Below are positions 15,562 through 23,279 of a DNA stretch of 26,693 bases, piece after piece. Source of the stretch: VRUE01 sp036266075 (GTDB taxonomy: Bacteria; Actinomycetota; Thermoleophilia; Solirubrobacterales; 70-9). The DNA is taken from positions 1 to 26,693 of the forward strand of contig DATANV010000028.1 of NCBI GenBank assembly GCA_036266075.1. Reading direction: 5' to 3'. The notes beneath the pieces were generated by a model that was not told where the DNA came from, made no database searches, and worked only from the letters and a program-made list of their open reading frames with translations. A program made the position numbers and the translations under genes. Position 1 is the first letter of the stretch. The number at the start of each line of letters is the position of its first letter.

Positions 15562-16341
15562 ATGGCCAACCGCAGGGAGGAAGAGAGGCAGCGACTCCGC
15601 GAAGCACGGGAGGAACGCGAGTCGGCGCAGGCGAAGTCGGGCAAACGCAGGCTGGTGACGGTCTATGCGATCGCCGCGGTGATCGGCCTCGCGGTCGTCG
15701 GCGGCATCGTCGCGGTCGTCGCCTCCTCCGGCGGCAGCAGCGGCGGCGAATCTCACATCAACCAGGCCAGCGGCTCGACCAACGGCATCGAGCCGGACGA
15801 ACGCGAAGGAACTGCGCCTCCGGCGGTAGCAACGGTGAAACTGCAGGAAGCGGCGAAGAAAGCGGACTGCACGCTACGCCTCGGGCTCAAGGACGAGGGC
15901 CACACCCACATCTCACCGACCGCGCAGACGCCCGACTACAAGACCAGCCCGCCGACGTCGGGCAACCACGCCGAAGCCCCCTACCAGCAGGCCGACGGCG
16001 CCTACGCCGAAATGCCGGGCGAAATCTTCATCGTCCACTCACTCGAGCACGGCCGCCTGGAGATCCAGTACAGCCCCGACCTGCCGGAAGAAGATCAGCT
16101 GGCGCTGAAGGGGCTCTACGACACGATGTACGGCGGGGCGCTCCTCTTTCCCAACGAAAACATGGATTACGAGGTCGCCGCCACCGCCTGGACCAACCTG
16201 ATCGGCTGCGGCGAATACAAGGGCGCGGCGACGCTCGACGCGATCCGCGCCTTCGGCCGCGAAACCTGGGGCAAATACGGCGGCGAGCCGGTCAACGCCT
16301 TTGCCCTCAAAGGCCCAACCCCCGCCGAACCCGCCAGCTGA
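15562..16341 (+). CDS. DUF3105 single-pass membrane protein
   Basis: The 259-residue protein has a charged, probably helical N-terminus rich in Glu and Arg (1-29), one membrane segment (about 31-54), and a Gly/Ser linker that would place the rest outside the cytoplasm. The outer domain has DEGHTHISP (112-119), PPTSGNHAEAPY (130-141) and IVHSLEHGRLEIQY (157-170), the conserved His-rich motifs of DUF3105. The regular His residues suggest metal binding, which is inference. ATG 15562 lies just behind a GGGGAG/GAGGGA purine stretch. It is the last gene of a short plus-strand run with metF and the hydrolase and is convergent with the next gene. The function of the family is unknown. Confidence 0.85.
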   Translation: MANRREEERQRLREAREERESAQAKSGKRRLVTVYAIAAVIGLAVVGGIVAVVASSGGSSGGESHINQASGSTNGIEPDEREGTAPPAVATVKLQEAAKKADCTLRLGLKDEGHTHISPTAQTPDYKTSPPTSGNHAEAPYQQADGAYAEMPGEIFIVHSLEHGRLEIQYSPDLPEEDQLALKGLYDTMYGGALLFPNENMDYEVAATAWTNLIGCGEYKGAATLDAIRAFGRETWGKYGGEPVNAFALKGPTPAEPAS

Positions 16342-16381
16342 CGCGGCGGCGCATATCGGCGTCCTTGATTGGCTTGCCCCG

Positions 16382-17314
16382 TCAGCTGGAGCGGTAGGCC
16401 GGGAAGAAATCGGACGCCTCGCGGCCAGCCGAGAGGCGGTCGTACGCCTCGCGGTCGCAGACGATCTCGGAGGTGTGCCAGGGCTGCTCGCGGTTGGCGA
16501 AACCTCGCTTGAACTCCTCCAGGCGGTCGCCGCGAGAGATGCCGCCGCCGAGGTTGAGCGGCAGCGCCTGCTCGGCCGCCAGGTCGGCAAGAGCCGCGAT
16601 GACGTTGCGCATCGGCGAGTCGCGCAGGTGCTCGTCGCTGCTGCCGCTGAGGTAGTAGTGGAGGAAGCCGTCGCTGCGGACGGCGATCGAGGCGGCGGCG
16701 ATCCGGCCATCGGGGGCGCGCGCGGCAGCCAGCCAGGAGAGCGGCGAGGCGAGGATCCGCTCGAACCAGGTGGCGTCGAAGAAGTAGCGCTCGGCGGCGG
16801 CGGTGCGGCGCATCGTCTGCTCGTAGGCGCCGAGGAAACCCGCCTGTTGCTCCGCGCTGGTCTGCGGCCCGGGGTCGACGCTCACCTCGTAGCCCGCACG
16901 GCGGTTCTTGTTGATCCGGTTGCGATCGCTGGCTCGCCAGCTTCGCGGCAAGCCCGGATCGGCGATCTGCACGACGTTGCGCGCGACGGCGCCGGCCAGG
17001 GGCGGATCGCCGAGCGCGTGGCGCAGGAAGGCCGAGACGAGCCCGGCCTCGGAAAAGTCGACGGTGTCAGGATCGACTGCCGGCCACTCACGACGACGAG
17101 CTGCGCCCGGGTAGCCGTAGGGGGAGATCGCGTCGCGCAGGTCGGTGTCGGGAATGGCACGGACGATCAGCGGGGCGAGGAGCTCGGTGCCGCCGGCCTC
17201 GATGCGCAGCGTGTGGGTCACGCCCTCGGCGTCGAAGAAGGGGCGCGAGCGGAAGAACTCCTCGTCCTCGGCCGCCGCACCGCGGTCGGCAAGCAGCTCG
17301 GCGGCGGCGGTCAC
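16382..17314 (-). CDS. FemAB-like GNAT-fold acyl/aminoacyl transferase
   Basis: This is a 310-residue protein if started at GTG 17314. It resembles FemAB/GNAT_6-type proteins, which transfer amino acids or acyl groups to peptidoglycan precursors or polysaccharide. Visible motifs are AISPYGYPGA, NRINKNRRAGYEVSVDPG, RYFFDATWFERILASP, IAAASIAVRSDGFLHYYLSGS and LNLGGGISRGDRLEEFKRGFAN, the last close to the C-terminal block of that superfamily. The start overlaps the upstream GNAT stop as GTGA (17314-17311), which signals translational coupling. The longer frame to 17716 is a shadow of the GNAT gene. It lies at the edge of the polysaccharide locus, so glycan or cell-wall modification is plausible but not proven. 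Confidence 0.82.
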   Translation of the reverse strand: MTAAAELLADRGAAAEDEEFFRSRPFFDAEGVTHTLRIEAGGTELLAPLIVRAIPDTDLRDAISPYGYPGAARRREWPAVDPDTVDFSEAGLVSAFLRHALGDPPLAGAVARNVVQIADPGLPRSWRASDRNRINKNRRAGYEVSVDPGPQTSAEQQAGFLGAYEQTMRRTAAAERYFFDATWFERILASPLSWLAAARAPDGRIAAASIAVRSDGFLHYYLSGSSDEHLRDSPMRNVIAALADLAAEQALPLNLGGGISRGDRLEEFKRGFANREQPWHTSEIVCDREAYDRLSAGREASDFFPAYRSS

Positions 17315-17856
17315 GGCAGGAGGTCCGCTGCCGCGGCGCGGAACTCCTCCGGGAGGACGCCCCAGACCTCGCAGTCGTCGACCCCGTCGGGCCGCTGAAG
17401 GTGCGACCGCATCGTCCCCTCGTGCTTCCAGCCGAGCCCGGCAACGGTCTTCTTCGCCACCTCGTTGCGCGCCGGGATGCGGCCGTAGACGCGGTGGGCA
17501 CCGAACTCGTCGAAGGCACGGGCGATGGTCAGCGCCTCGGCACGCCTGCCGACGCCCTTGCCGCGCACCTCGTCGCCGATCAGCGCGCCGAGCTCCGGCG
17601 CCGTCTGCCGAAAGAGCCCGTACAAAGCCGTAAAGCCGACCGGCTCGTCGTAGCCCTCGACGACGATCGCGTACTTGCGGTCCTCGCCGGAGTCGTCCAT
17701 CGCCCGCCGCACCCAAGCCTCGGCTTCCTCTGGTGAGAAGCCTTCGCGCTGCTCCATCAGCGTCTGCGTCGCCTCGGGGTTGTTGAACCAGCGGTGCACG
17801 GCCGCGGCATCGCCCAGCTCGAATGCGCGCAACGTCACCTCAGGCCGCCCAAACAC
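17311..17856 (-). CDS. GNAT family N-acetyltransferase (RimJ/RimL type)
   Basis: The 181-residue cytosolic protein would use acetyl-CoA to acetylate an amine. The fold is clear: VTLRAFELGDAAAVHRWFNNPE at the N-terminus, ALIGDEVRGKGVGRRAEALTIARAF containing the acetyl-CoA pyrophosphate loop (RGKGVGR), and HRVYGRIPARNEVAKKTVAGLGWKHEGTMR, typical of RimJ/RimL and sugar-modifying relatives. GTG 17856 lies 6 nt after a TAGGGT -10 box that is part of the intergenic repeat copy at 17863-17923. Its stop overlaps the start of the FemAB-like gene by 4 nt. It may acetylate an amino-sugar for the adjacent polysaccharide, though ribosomal protein or antibiotic acetylation cannot be excluded. Confidence 0.9.
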   Translation of the reverse strand: MFGRPEVTLRAFELGDAAAVHRWFNNPEATQTLMEQREGFSPEEAEAWVRRAMDDSGEDRKYAIVVEGYDEPVGFTALYGLFRQTAPELGALIGDEVRGKGVGRRAEALTIARAFDEFGAHRVYGRIPARNEVAKKTVAGLGWKHEGTMRSHLQRPDGVDDCEVWGVLPEEFRAAAADLLP

Positions 17857-17862
17857 AGCAGG

Positions 17863-17923
17863 ACCCTACAAGGGACGTGCCGGTGATTTACCGCCCACAG
17901 TGGTGTCTAACTCCCGGCACGTC
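17863..17923. repeat. Structured intergenic repeat, copy 1
   Basis: The segment 17871-17923 is identical, base for base, to 21673-21725. A 10-bp stem, GACGTGCCGG (17874-17883) and CCGGCACGTC (17914-17923), encloses a 30-nt loop with a small palindrome CCACAGTGG. On the left CCCTACAAGGG resembles CCCTACGTAGGG of copy 2. The right end overlaps the stop codon of the phosphoglycosyltransferase, and the left end supplies the TAGGGT -10 of the GNAT gene on the minus strand. It could act as a terminator for one gene and part of the promoter for the next. Confidence 0.8.
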
Positions 17924-18486
17924 TAGTCGGGGGCGAGGCCGTGGCCGGTTAGGAGGAGCCCCAGGGTCTTGGCGAGGATCTCGAGGTCGAGATGGGGGCT
18001 GCGGCGTTCGACGTACTCGACGTCGAGCTCGATCCGCTCGGCCCAGGGGATGCCGGCGCGGCCCTGCACCTGGGCCAGGCCGGTGAGGCCGGGGCGGACC
18101 TCGTGGCGGCGGTGCTGGCGTGGGGTGTAGTCCTTCACCTGGGCCGGAATCGTCGGTCGCGGACCGACGATCGCCATCTCGCCGCGCAGGACGTTGACTA
18201 GGTTCGGCAGCTCGTCGAGCGAGGTGCGGCGCAGGAAGCGGCCGGCGCGGGTGACGCGTGGATCGGTGCGGGTGACGACCGTGCCGACGCCCACCGGGTC
18301 GGAGCCCTCGACCATCGTCCGCAGCTTCAGCAGCTCGAACTCGTGGGCGTCCTTGCCGACCCGCCGCTGCCGGTAAAGCACCGGGCCCCGGCTGCCGAGC
18401 TTGATCGCGATCGCCGCGAGGAGGAGGACCGGCGAGAGCAGGATCAGGGCGATCGTCGCGAGGGCAATGTCGAAGGCACGCGGCAT
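17923..18486 (-). CDS. Polyprenyl-phosphate sugar-1-phosphate transferase (PglC/WbaP-like)
   Basis: The 187-residue membrane enzyme would transfer a sugar-1-phosphate from a UDP-sugar to undecaprenyl phosphate, the first step of lipid-linked glycan assembly on the inner face of the membrane. The N-terminal hydrophobic segment (about 5-29) is the reentrant hairpin of monotopic enzymes. KLRTM (54-58), TSLDELPNLVNVLRGEMAIVGPRP (Asp91-Glu92 is the catalytic dyad) and VRPGLTGLAQVQGR are classic motifs. The length is that of the minimal PglC type without the extra N-terminal domains of WbaP. ATG 18486 is preferred over the upstream 18516 because the membrane segment begins there and it lies 2 nt after the preceding gene. 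It is the last gene of a minus-strand run. Confidence 0.93.
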   Translation of the reverse strand: MPRAFDIALATIALILLSPVLLLAAIAIKLGSRGPVLYRQRRVGKDAHEFELLKLRTMVEGSDPVGVGTVVTRTDPRVTRAGRFLRRTSLDELPNLVNVLRGEMAIVGPRPTIPAQVKDYTPRQHRRHEVRPGLTGLAQVQGRAGIPWAERIELDVEYVERRSPHLDLEILAKTLGLLLTGHGLAPD

Positions 18487-18488
18487 CG

Positions 18489-19619
18489 CTAGCGCGTTCC
18501 CTCCGCCTTCTCCCAAGTTCCGGGAGCGCCGCGGCGGAAGCGGTCCCAGAGGCCGGCGGCAATCGAGGCGGTGGTCATCGCGTAGTAGCGGGCGACGCGA
18601 AACGGTGCGATCGGCAACCAGCGCCCGAGCAAGGCGGCGGCGAGGAGGGCCAGTTGGGCGGCGAGGGCGGCGACGTACAGCCAGCCCTCGCCGAGCAGGG
18701 CGAGGTTCGCCAGCAGCGCCAGGACGTGGAGCAGCGGGGTCGCATAGCGCAGCAGGCGGTGCGAGCCGACCTCGAAGGCGTAAAGGGGTGGGTAGCCGCG
18801 CGGCGAGAGCATCCCTTCGCCGGCGACGATGTCCCAGAGGCCGACCATCATCCGGCGCTTGCGGGCGAACTCGCCCTCCAGGGTCGGGACCATCTTCTCC
18901 TCGGCCTCCGCCCAGGGCGCGTAGAGCGAGCGCACGCCGCGCTTGGCCAGCAGGAAGGGGAAGGAGAGGTCGTGGCTTCCCGAGGGGGAGAGGGGCAGGT
19001 AGGCGGAAGCGCGCACCGCGTAGATCGCGCCGTTGCCGGCGGTGACGCCGGCCAGCCCCGACTCCATCTCGCGCACGGCCATCTCGTAGCGCCAGTAGGC
19101 GCCCTCGAGGTTGTCGCCGGCGGCGTCGAGGAAACGGACCTGGCCGCAGACGTAGCCGACCGCCGGGTCGGCGAACGGCTCGACGAGGCGCGACAGCGCG
19201 TTGGGCGCCCAGACGCTGTTGGCGTCGGAGAAGGCGAGGACCTCGCCCGTGGCGCGCTCGGCGGCGGCGTTCTGGGCGGCGACCTTGCCGCCGCGTGGCA
19301 GGTCAAGGACCAGGTCGGCACCGGCGGCGCGGGCGCGGTCTACCGTTGCGTCCGCGGAGCCGTCGGAGGCGACGATCAGCTCGAGCCGCTCACGCGGGTA
19401 GTCGAGTGCCAGCGCGTTGGCGACCTTGGCGCCGATCGAGTCCTCCTCGTCGTAGGCGGCGACGATCAGCGAGACGCGGGGCGGCTCCTCCCAGGTTCCG
19501 GGATGCAGGGTCGGCCGGCGGCGCAGGGCGATGAGCGCCCGCAGGACGAGCGGATAGCCGGCGTGCGCGTAGAGGATCAGCGCCAGGCTGCCCCAGAAGA
19601 CGATGGCGACGGCGGTCAC
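18489..19619 (-). CDS. Membrane-associated family 2 glycosyltransferase
   Basis: The protein has 376 residues from GTG 19619. A membrane segment at about 4-31 precedes a GT-A domain: VSLIVAAYDEEDSI (49-62), LIVASDGSADATVDRA, and FSDANSVW (SDAN at 131-134 in the nucleotide- and metal-binding position). GLAGVTAGNGAIYAVR and RKRRMMVGLWDIV follow, with the latter in the place of the QxxRW acceptor motif. Two or more membrane segments lie near the C-terminus (about 285-335). Processive or single-transfer activity on an undecaprenyl-linked acceptor is likely. GTG overlaps the stop of the GT4 gene as GTGA (19619-19616), so translation is coupled. The longer frame to 21608 is not coding. The sugar donor is unknown. 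Confidence 0.88.
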   Translation of the reverse strand: MTAVAIVFWGSLALILYAHAGYPLVLRALIALRRRPTLHPGTWEEPPRVSLIVAAYDEEDSIGAKVANALALDYPRERLELIVASDGSADATVDRARAAGADLVLDLPRGGKVAAQNAAAERATGEVLAFSDANSVWAPNALSRLVEPFADPAVGYVCGQVRFLDAAGDNLEGAYWRYEMAVREMESGLAGVTAGNGAIYAVRASAYLPLSPSGSHDLSFPFLLAKRGVRSLYAPWAEAEEKMVPTLEGEFARKRRMMVGLWDIVAGEGMLSPRGYPPLYAFEVGSHRLLRYATPLLHVLALLANLALLGEGWLYVAALAAQLALLAAALLGRWLPIAPFRVARYYAMTTASIAAGLWDRFRRGAPGTWEKAEGTR

Positions 19620-20731
19620 GAGCGTCCCTCCAACAGCTCGCGGTAGATGCCGAGCGTCTGCCGCGCGGCCTCGTCCCACGAGTAGGAACCGGCCGCGGCG
19701 CGGGCCGCGGCCGCGGCGAGCTCGGCGCGGGCCGATGCATCGCGGACCAGCTCGTCGAGGGCGGACGCGAGGGCGATCGGATCCCCGGGCGGTACCAGCC
19801 GAGCGGCACCGCGTTCGGCGACCTCGGGGAAGCCGCCGACGGCGCTCAACACCAGCGGCTTGCCGAAGGCGAGGGCTGCGTAGAGGACGCCGGAGTGCTC
19901 GACGTCCCGGTAGGGCAGGGCGACGACGTCGGCGCGGCGCATGATCGCCGGGATCTCGGCGTCCTCTATGAAGCGCGGGAGGAAGCGGATGCGGCCGGGG
20001 ACGTCGGCAGCAAGCCGCCGCAGGGGCTCGATCTCCATCCGCGGGTTGCCGGCGATCCACAGCTCGGCGCCCCGCACGCGGCGGAAGGCCTCGAGCAGGG
20101 TGTCGATGCCCTTGTAGGGGCGGAGCAGGCCGAAGAAGAGGACCACCGGGCCTTCGGCCCCCTCCAGCTCGGCGGGCAGGGGACGCTCGTCGGGAAGTCG
20201 GGTGAGGTAGTCGAAGGCGCCGTGGTGGACGACGCGGACGCGGCCGGGGTCCAGGCCGACCGCCTCGCGCAGGCGGCGGGCGCCGTGCTCGGAGTGGGCG
20301 ACGACCGCGTCCATCGCGCCGAAGGCGCGCCGCGCGCTCGCCAGCTGGCGGCGACCGGGGTGCGGCGGCAGCACGTAGTGCGCCGTCATCAGGCGCGGCC
20401 GCAGCGGCGGCAGCAGAGCGGCGTCGAGTGCGGGCACCGTCAGCCACTGGTAGTGCACGACGTCGGCGGTGGCGGCGCGGCGGAAGCGCAGCATGTCCGG
20501 CAGGTGCTCGGCCAGCTTGAAGGCGCGGCGCAGCGGTGCGTCGAGGCCACGCGCGGCGCTGCGGCGGTAGAAGCGCTCCTCGACGCGATAGCCGTCGGGC
20601 TCGGGCACCGGGCCATAGAGGAAGCGGCTGGTCAGCAGCTCGACCTCGGCGCCGCCGCGGGCGAGCGCCGCGGCGAGGGCACGGTCGTAGGGCGGCGTGA
20701 AGGCCGAGGGGTCGACCAGCTGCACCTTCAT
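19616..20731 (-). CDS. Family 4 glycosyltransferase
   Basis: The 371-residue GT-B protein has an acceptor-binding N-terminal half (MKVQLVDPSAFTPPYDRALAAAL, AHYVLPPHPGR, AVVAHSEHGARRL) and a donor-binding C-terminal half (VVLFFGLLRPYKGIDTLLEAF, LWIAGNP, PYRDVEHSGVLYAALAFGKPLVLSAVGGFPEV). This is the GT4 pattern, although the second Glu of the usual EX7E motif is replaced by Ala, as in some clades. ATG 20731 lies 7 nt after GATAAT (20744-20739), suggesting a leaderless transcript. It heads the minus-strand run of GT4, GT2 and phosphoglycosyltransferase, and is divergent from a plus-strand GT2. The sugar specificity is not readable. Confidence 0.92.
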   Translation of the reverse strand: MKVQLVDPSAFTPPYDRALAAALARGGAEVELLTSRFLYGPVPEPDGYRVEERFYRRSAARGLDAPLRRAFKLAEHLPDMLRFRRAATADVVHYQWLTVPALDAALLPPLRPRLMTAHYVLPPHPGRRQLASARRAFGAMDAVVAHSEHGARRLREAVGLDPGRVRVVHHGAFDYLTRLPDERPLPAELEGAEGPVVLFFGLLRPYKGIDTLLEAFRRVRGAELWIAGNPRMEIEPLRRLAADVPGRIRFLPRFIEDAEIPAIMRRADVVALPYRDVEHSGVLYAALAFGKPLVLSAVGGFPEVAERGAARLVPPGDPIALASALDELVRDASARAELAAAAARAAAGSYSWDEAARQTLGIYRELLEGRS

Positions 20732-20753
20732 CGCCGCGATTATCGTGGCCCCC
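20732..20753. promoter_or_regulatory. Overlapping divergent -10 boxes between two glycosyltransferases
   Basis: Minus: GATAAT at 20744-20739, 7 nt before ATG 20731. Plus: TATCGT at 20741-20746, 7 nt before a TTG at 20754. The two boxes overlap, so the promoters should exclude each other. If the plus gene starts at TTG 20754 its mRNA would be leaderless. Confidence 0.4.
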
Positions 20754-21674
20754 TTGCCGCCCGCGCTCTCCTACTGCGTCGTGAACACGAACGGCCGCGA
20801 GCACCTGCTCGCCTGCCTCGACGCGATCGAGCGCACCCGGCCGGCGGATCTGGAGACCGAGATCGTCGTCCTCGACAACGCCTCCGAGGACGGCTCGGCC
20901 GAGGCGGTGCGAGCGCGGGGCGGCGAGGTCCGGCTGATCGTCCTGGAGCGACGGGCGGGGAAGGCCGAGAACGACTCGACCCTGCTGCGCGAGGCACGGG
21001 GCGGCTACTGCCTGCTGCTGAACGAGGACTCCGAGCTGCGGCCGGGCGCGGCGGCGGCGCTCGTCGCGGCGCTCGACACCGATCCGCGAGCGGCGGCGGC
21101 CGGGGCGCAGCTGCTCGACTCGGCCGGGAGGCCGGTACCGTGCGCCTGGCGCTTTCCGGGCGTTGGCACGGCATTTGCCGGCGCCCTCTTCCTGCACCGG
21201 GCGCTGACCGTGCAGAGCGGCGGGACCGAGATCCGAGCCGTCGATTGGGCGCAGTCGAGCGCCCTGCTGGTGCGCCGCGAGGCGGCGGCGCAGGTCGGTT
21301 ATTTCGACCCCGACTTCTTCGTCTACTACGACGAGTGCGACTTCTGCAAGCGCCTCGCGGAGGCCGGATGGCGCACGCTCTTCGTCCCCTCGGCCGAAGC
21401 CGTCCACCACGACCAGCTCTCGACCGACCTCGCCGCCGGCCTGCCGCGGATCGTCGAATTCCACCGCAATCGAGATAGGTACATGCGGGTGCACCACTCC
21501 CGCCCGGCGGCCCTCGCCGTCCGTCTGCTCACCGCTTGGGCCTACGCAATGCGTGCCCTTGCCGCAACCGTCCTGCCGCACCAACCCGCGCGCGTCTACT
21601 GGGCACACGCCCGCCAGGCCCTGCTCCCAGGCCGCGGCGAAGGTCTGCGAGAGCGTGCCTCAAACCCTACGTAG
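20745..21674 (+). CDS. Family 2 glycosyltransferase, rhamnosyltransferase-like
   Basis: The protein has 309 residues from GTG 20745; TTG 20754 is an alternative. Motifs are LSYCVVNTNGREHLLACL (8-25), IVVLDNASEDGS (donor binding), CLLLNEDSEL (NEDS at 93-96 in the DXD position), AWRFPGVGTAF, VDWAQSSALLVRREAAAQVGYFDPDFFVYYDECDFCKRL and FVPSAEAVHHDQLST. The last blocks are characteristic of WbbL-type rhamnosyltransferases. A hydrophobic segment near residues 250-270 may anchor it to the membrane. It is the only plus-strand gene in the polysaccharide block and would add a sugar to the lipid-linked chain. Its stop overlaps the start of repeat copy 2, and its last residues, Asn-Pro-Thr, are encoded by the repeat's left flank. 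Confidence 0.9.
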   Translation: MAPLPPALSYCVVNTNGREHLLACLDAIERTRPADLETEIVVLDNASEDGSAEAVRARGGEVRLIVLERRAGKAENDSTLLREARGGYCLLLNEDSELRPGAAAALVAALDTDPRAAAAGAQLLDSAGRPVPCAWRFPGVGTAFAGALFLHRALTVQSGGTEIRAVDWAQSSALLVRREAAAQVGYFDPDFFVYYDECDFCKRLAEAGWRTLFVPSAEAVHHDQLSTDLAAGLPRIVEFHRNRDRYMRVHHSRPAALAVRLLTAWAYAMRALAATVLPHQPARVYWAHARQALLPGRGEGLRERASNPT

Positions 21675-21727
21675 GGACGTGCCGGTGATTTACCGCCCAC
21701 AGTGGTGTCTAACTCCCGGCACGTCCC
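21664..21727. repeat. Structured intergenic repeat, copy 2
   Basis: It contains the 53-bp sequence identical to copy 1 (21673-21725). Here the stem is a perfect 12 bp: GGGACGTGCCGG (21674-21685) and CCGGCACGTCCC (21716-21727). To the left is a 12-nt palindrome CCCTACGTAGGG (21665-21676). It exactly fills the gap between the convergent stops of the plus-strand glycosyltransferase (TAG at 21672-21674) and the flippase (21728-21730), so a bidirectional terminator role is likely. Confidence 0.82.
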
Positions 21728-23269
21728 TCAGGTACGGGCGTCCTCGTCCATCAGCTCGGCCTCGACCGCCTCGGGAACCCTGCCGTCGACAGAGGCTGGC
21801 TGGGTGCCGATGGTGCGCACCCTCATGGCGATGCTGGCGGGATGGCGCAGATGGGCGAGCCAGGCGCGCTCCTCGTGGGTGAAGAAGCCGCTCGCTAGCA
21901 GGACCAGGGGGTAGGCGAGCCAGAGCGCGGCGCGGGCGGCGAAGCCGCCGAGGCCCTCGCTGGGGAGCAGCAGTTCGCCGGCAGCTACCAGGGCCGCAGT
22001 CGTCACCACGACCCGCACCAGCCGGCCCCATTCGTAGGGGACCGGGAAGAGCCGCTGGGTGAACCCGTACATCAGCGCCAGCACGACGAGGTACGAGGCG
22101 ACCAGCGCCAGGCCGGCGCCGACGATGCCCAGCGGCGGCACCAGGAGGACGTTCAGCGCAACGTTGGCCACCAGGCCGGCGCCGGCGGCCGGGAAGTTGA
22201 ACTCGGTGCGGCCGGTGCGGCCGAGGATCACGACCAGCACCATGTAGAGGGCGTAGAGGGTGACGCCGGTCGCGATCAGGCCGATCGCTTCGTAGGAGTC
22301 GAAGAACTCGGGCGCGGCAAGAGCGCGGACGATCCAGCGCGAGAAGAGCCACATGCCGGCGACGACGAAGGCACAGCCGGCGGCGAACCAGGTGACGACA
22401 GCCGCGTAGACGCGGCGTGCCTCGCCGTCCTCGCGGATCGAGTAGGCGAGCGGCGGCCAGGCGAGCTGGAAGCCGCGGACCAAGACGTTGACCCCCTGGG
22501 CGAACTTGACCGCCAGCGAGTAGAGGCCGGCCTCGGCGAGCCCGGCGGCGCGGACGATCACGATTCGATCGACGAAGTTGAGCAGGTAGAGCGACAGCTC
22601 GGCCGGCATCGTCGGCAGGCCGAAGCGCATCATCCGCCGCACCAGGGGGACGTCGATACGCAGCGAGAGGCGGCGCCAGTGGATGACGATCAGGGCCAGC
22701 GCGACGGCGGCGCCGCTGGCGTAGCTGCCGATCAGGAGGCCACGGGCGCCCTCGCCCTTGCCGACCACGAGCACGACGGTGAGGCCGATCGCCGCCAGGA
22801 CGTTGATCAGCGTCGTCACGAAGTAGGCGCGAGCGCGCTCCTCGAGCCGGAACAGCGTCAGCAGGTACTCGACCATGGTCAGCACCCAGAGGCCGCCGAT
22901 CGAGATCCGCGCCAGGTCGGGCGCGGAACGGTCGAGCAGCGCTTCGGAGATCGGCCCGGCAAACGGCAGCGCGAGGAGCGCCGCTGCGGTGGAGAGCCAG
23001 AAGAGCGCCGCAAAGGAGCCAGCGACGACGCGGGCCGGGTCCTCCCCCTCGCGGTAGTAGAAGCGCAGCAGCGCCTCGATCGTCCCGAGCCGGACGATGA
23101 TGCTGGCCGAGACGACGGCGGCGAACATCACCTCGGCGGCGCCATAGTCGGCGGGCGTTAGGTAGCGCGTGTAGAGCGGCAGCAGGGCAACCGCGATCAG
23201 CTTCGAGAGGATGCTGGCCGCCGTGTAGGCGGCGCCGGTCGTCGCGAGGCGGCGCAGGTAGCCCGACAC
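21728..23269 (-). CDS. Wzx-type polysaccharide flippase (MOP/PST family)
   Basis: The 513-residue protein has about 12-14 hydrophobic segments. The N-terminus GAAYTAASILSKLIAVALLPLYTRYLTPADYGAAEVMF is the classic polysaccharide biosynthesis (PST/Wzx) motif. MMRFGLPTMPAELSLYLLNFVDRIVIVRAAGLAEAGLYSLAVKFA is the central repeat of that motif at the start of the second half. It would flip undecaprenyl-linked oligosaccharide across the membrane for polymerisation. A charged tail of about 50 residues (from about 460) is cytoplasmic and of unknown role. GTG 23269 lies 10 nt after the stop of the O-antigen ligase-like gene, indicating cotranscription. No ribosome binding site is evident. Its 3' end abuts repeat copy 2. 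Confidence 0.94.
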   Translation of the reverse strand: MSGYLRRLATTGAAYTAASILSKLIAVALLPLYTRYLTPADYGAAEVMFAAVVSASIIVRLGTIEALLRFYYREGEDPARVVAGSFAALFWLSTAAALLALPFAGPISEALLDRSAPDLARISIGGLWVLTMVEYLLTLFRLEERARAYFVTTLINVLAAIGLTVVLVVGKGEGARGLLIGSYASGAAVALALIVIHWRRLSLRIDVPLVRRMMRFGLPTMPAELSLYLLNFVDRIVIVRAAGLAEAGLYSLAVKFAQGVNVLVRGFQLAWPPLAYSIREDGEARRVYAAVVTWFAAGCAFVVAGMWLFSRWIVRALAAPEFFDSYEAIGLIATGVTLYALYMVLVVILGRTGRTEFNFPAAGAGLVANVALNVLLVPPLGIVGAGLALVASYLVVLALMYGFTQRLFPVPYEWGRLVRVVVTTAALVAAGELLLPSEGLGGFAARAALWLAYPLVLLASGFFTHEERAWLAHLRHPASIAMRVRTIGTQPASVDGRVPEAVEAELMDEDART

Positions 23270-23279
23270 GCCGTCGAGC

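Noticed and set aside
19620..21608. Minus-strand frame continuing upstream of the membrane GT2 up to 21608
   Set aside because: The upstream part overlaps the GT4 gene in another frame and the plus-strand GT2. The GT2 motifs begin only after GTG 19619, which overlaps the GT4 stop.
17871..21725. The 53-bp repeats as integron attC sites
   Set aside because: A GTCTAAC matching the RYYYAAC consensus exists, but it lies in the loop rather than at the end of the hairpin, there is no matching GTTRRRY at the other end, and no integrase is seen.
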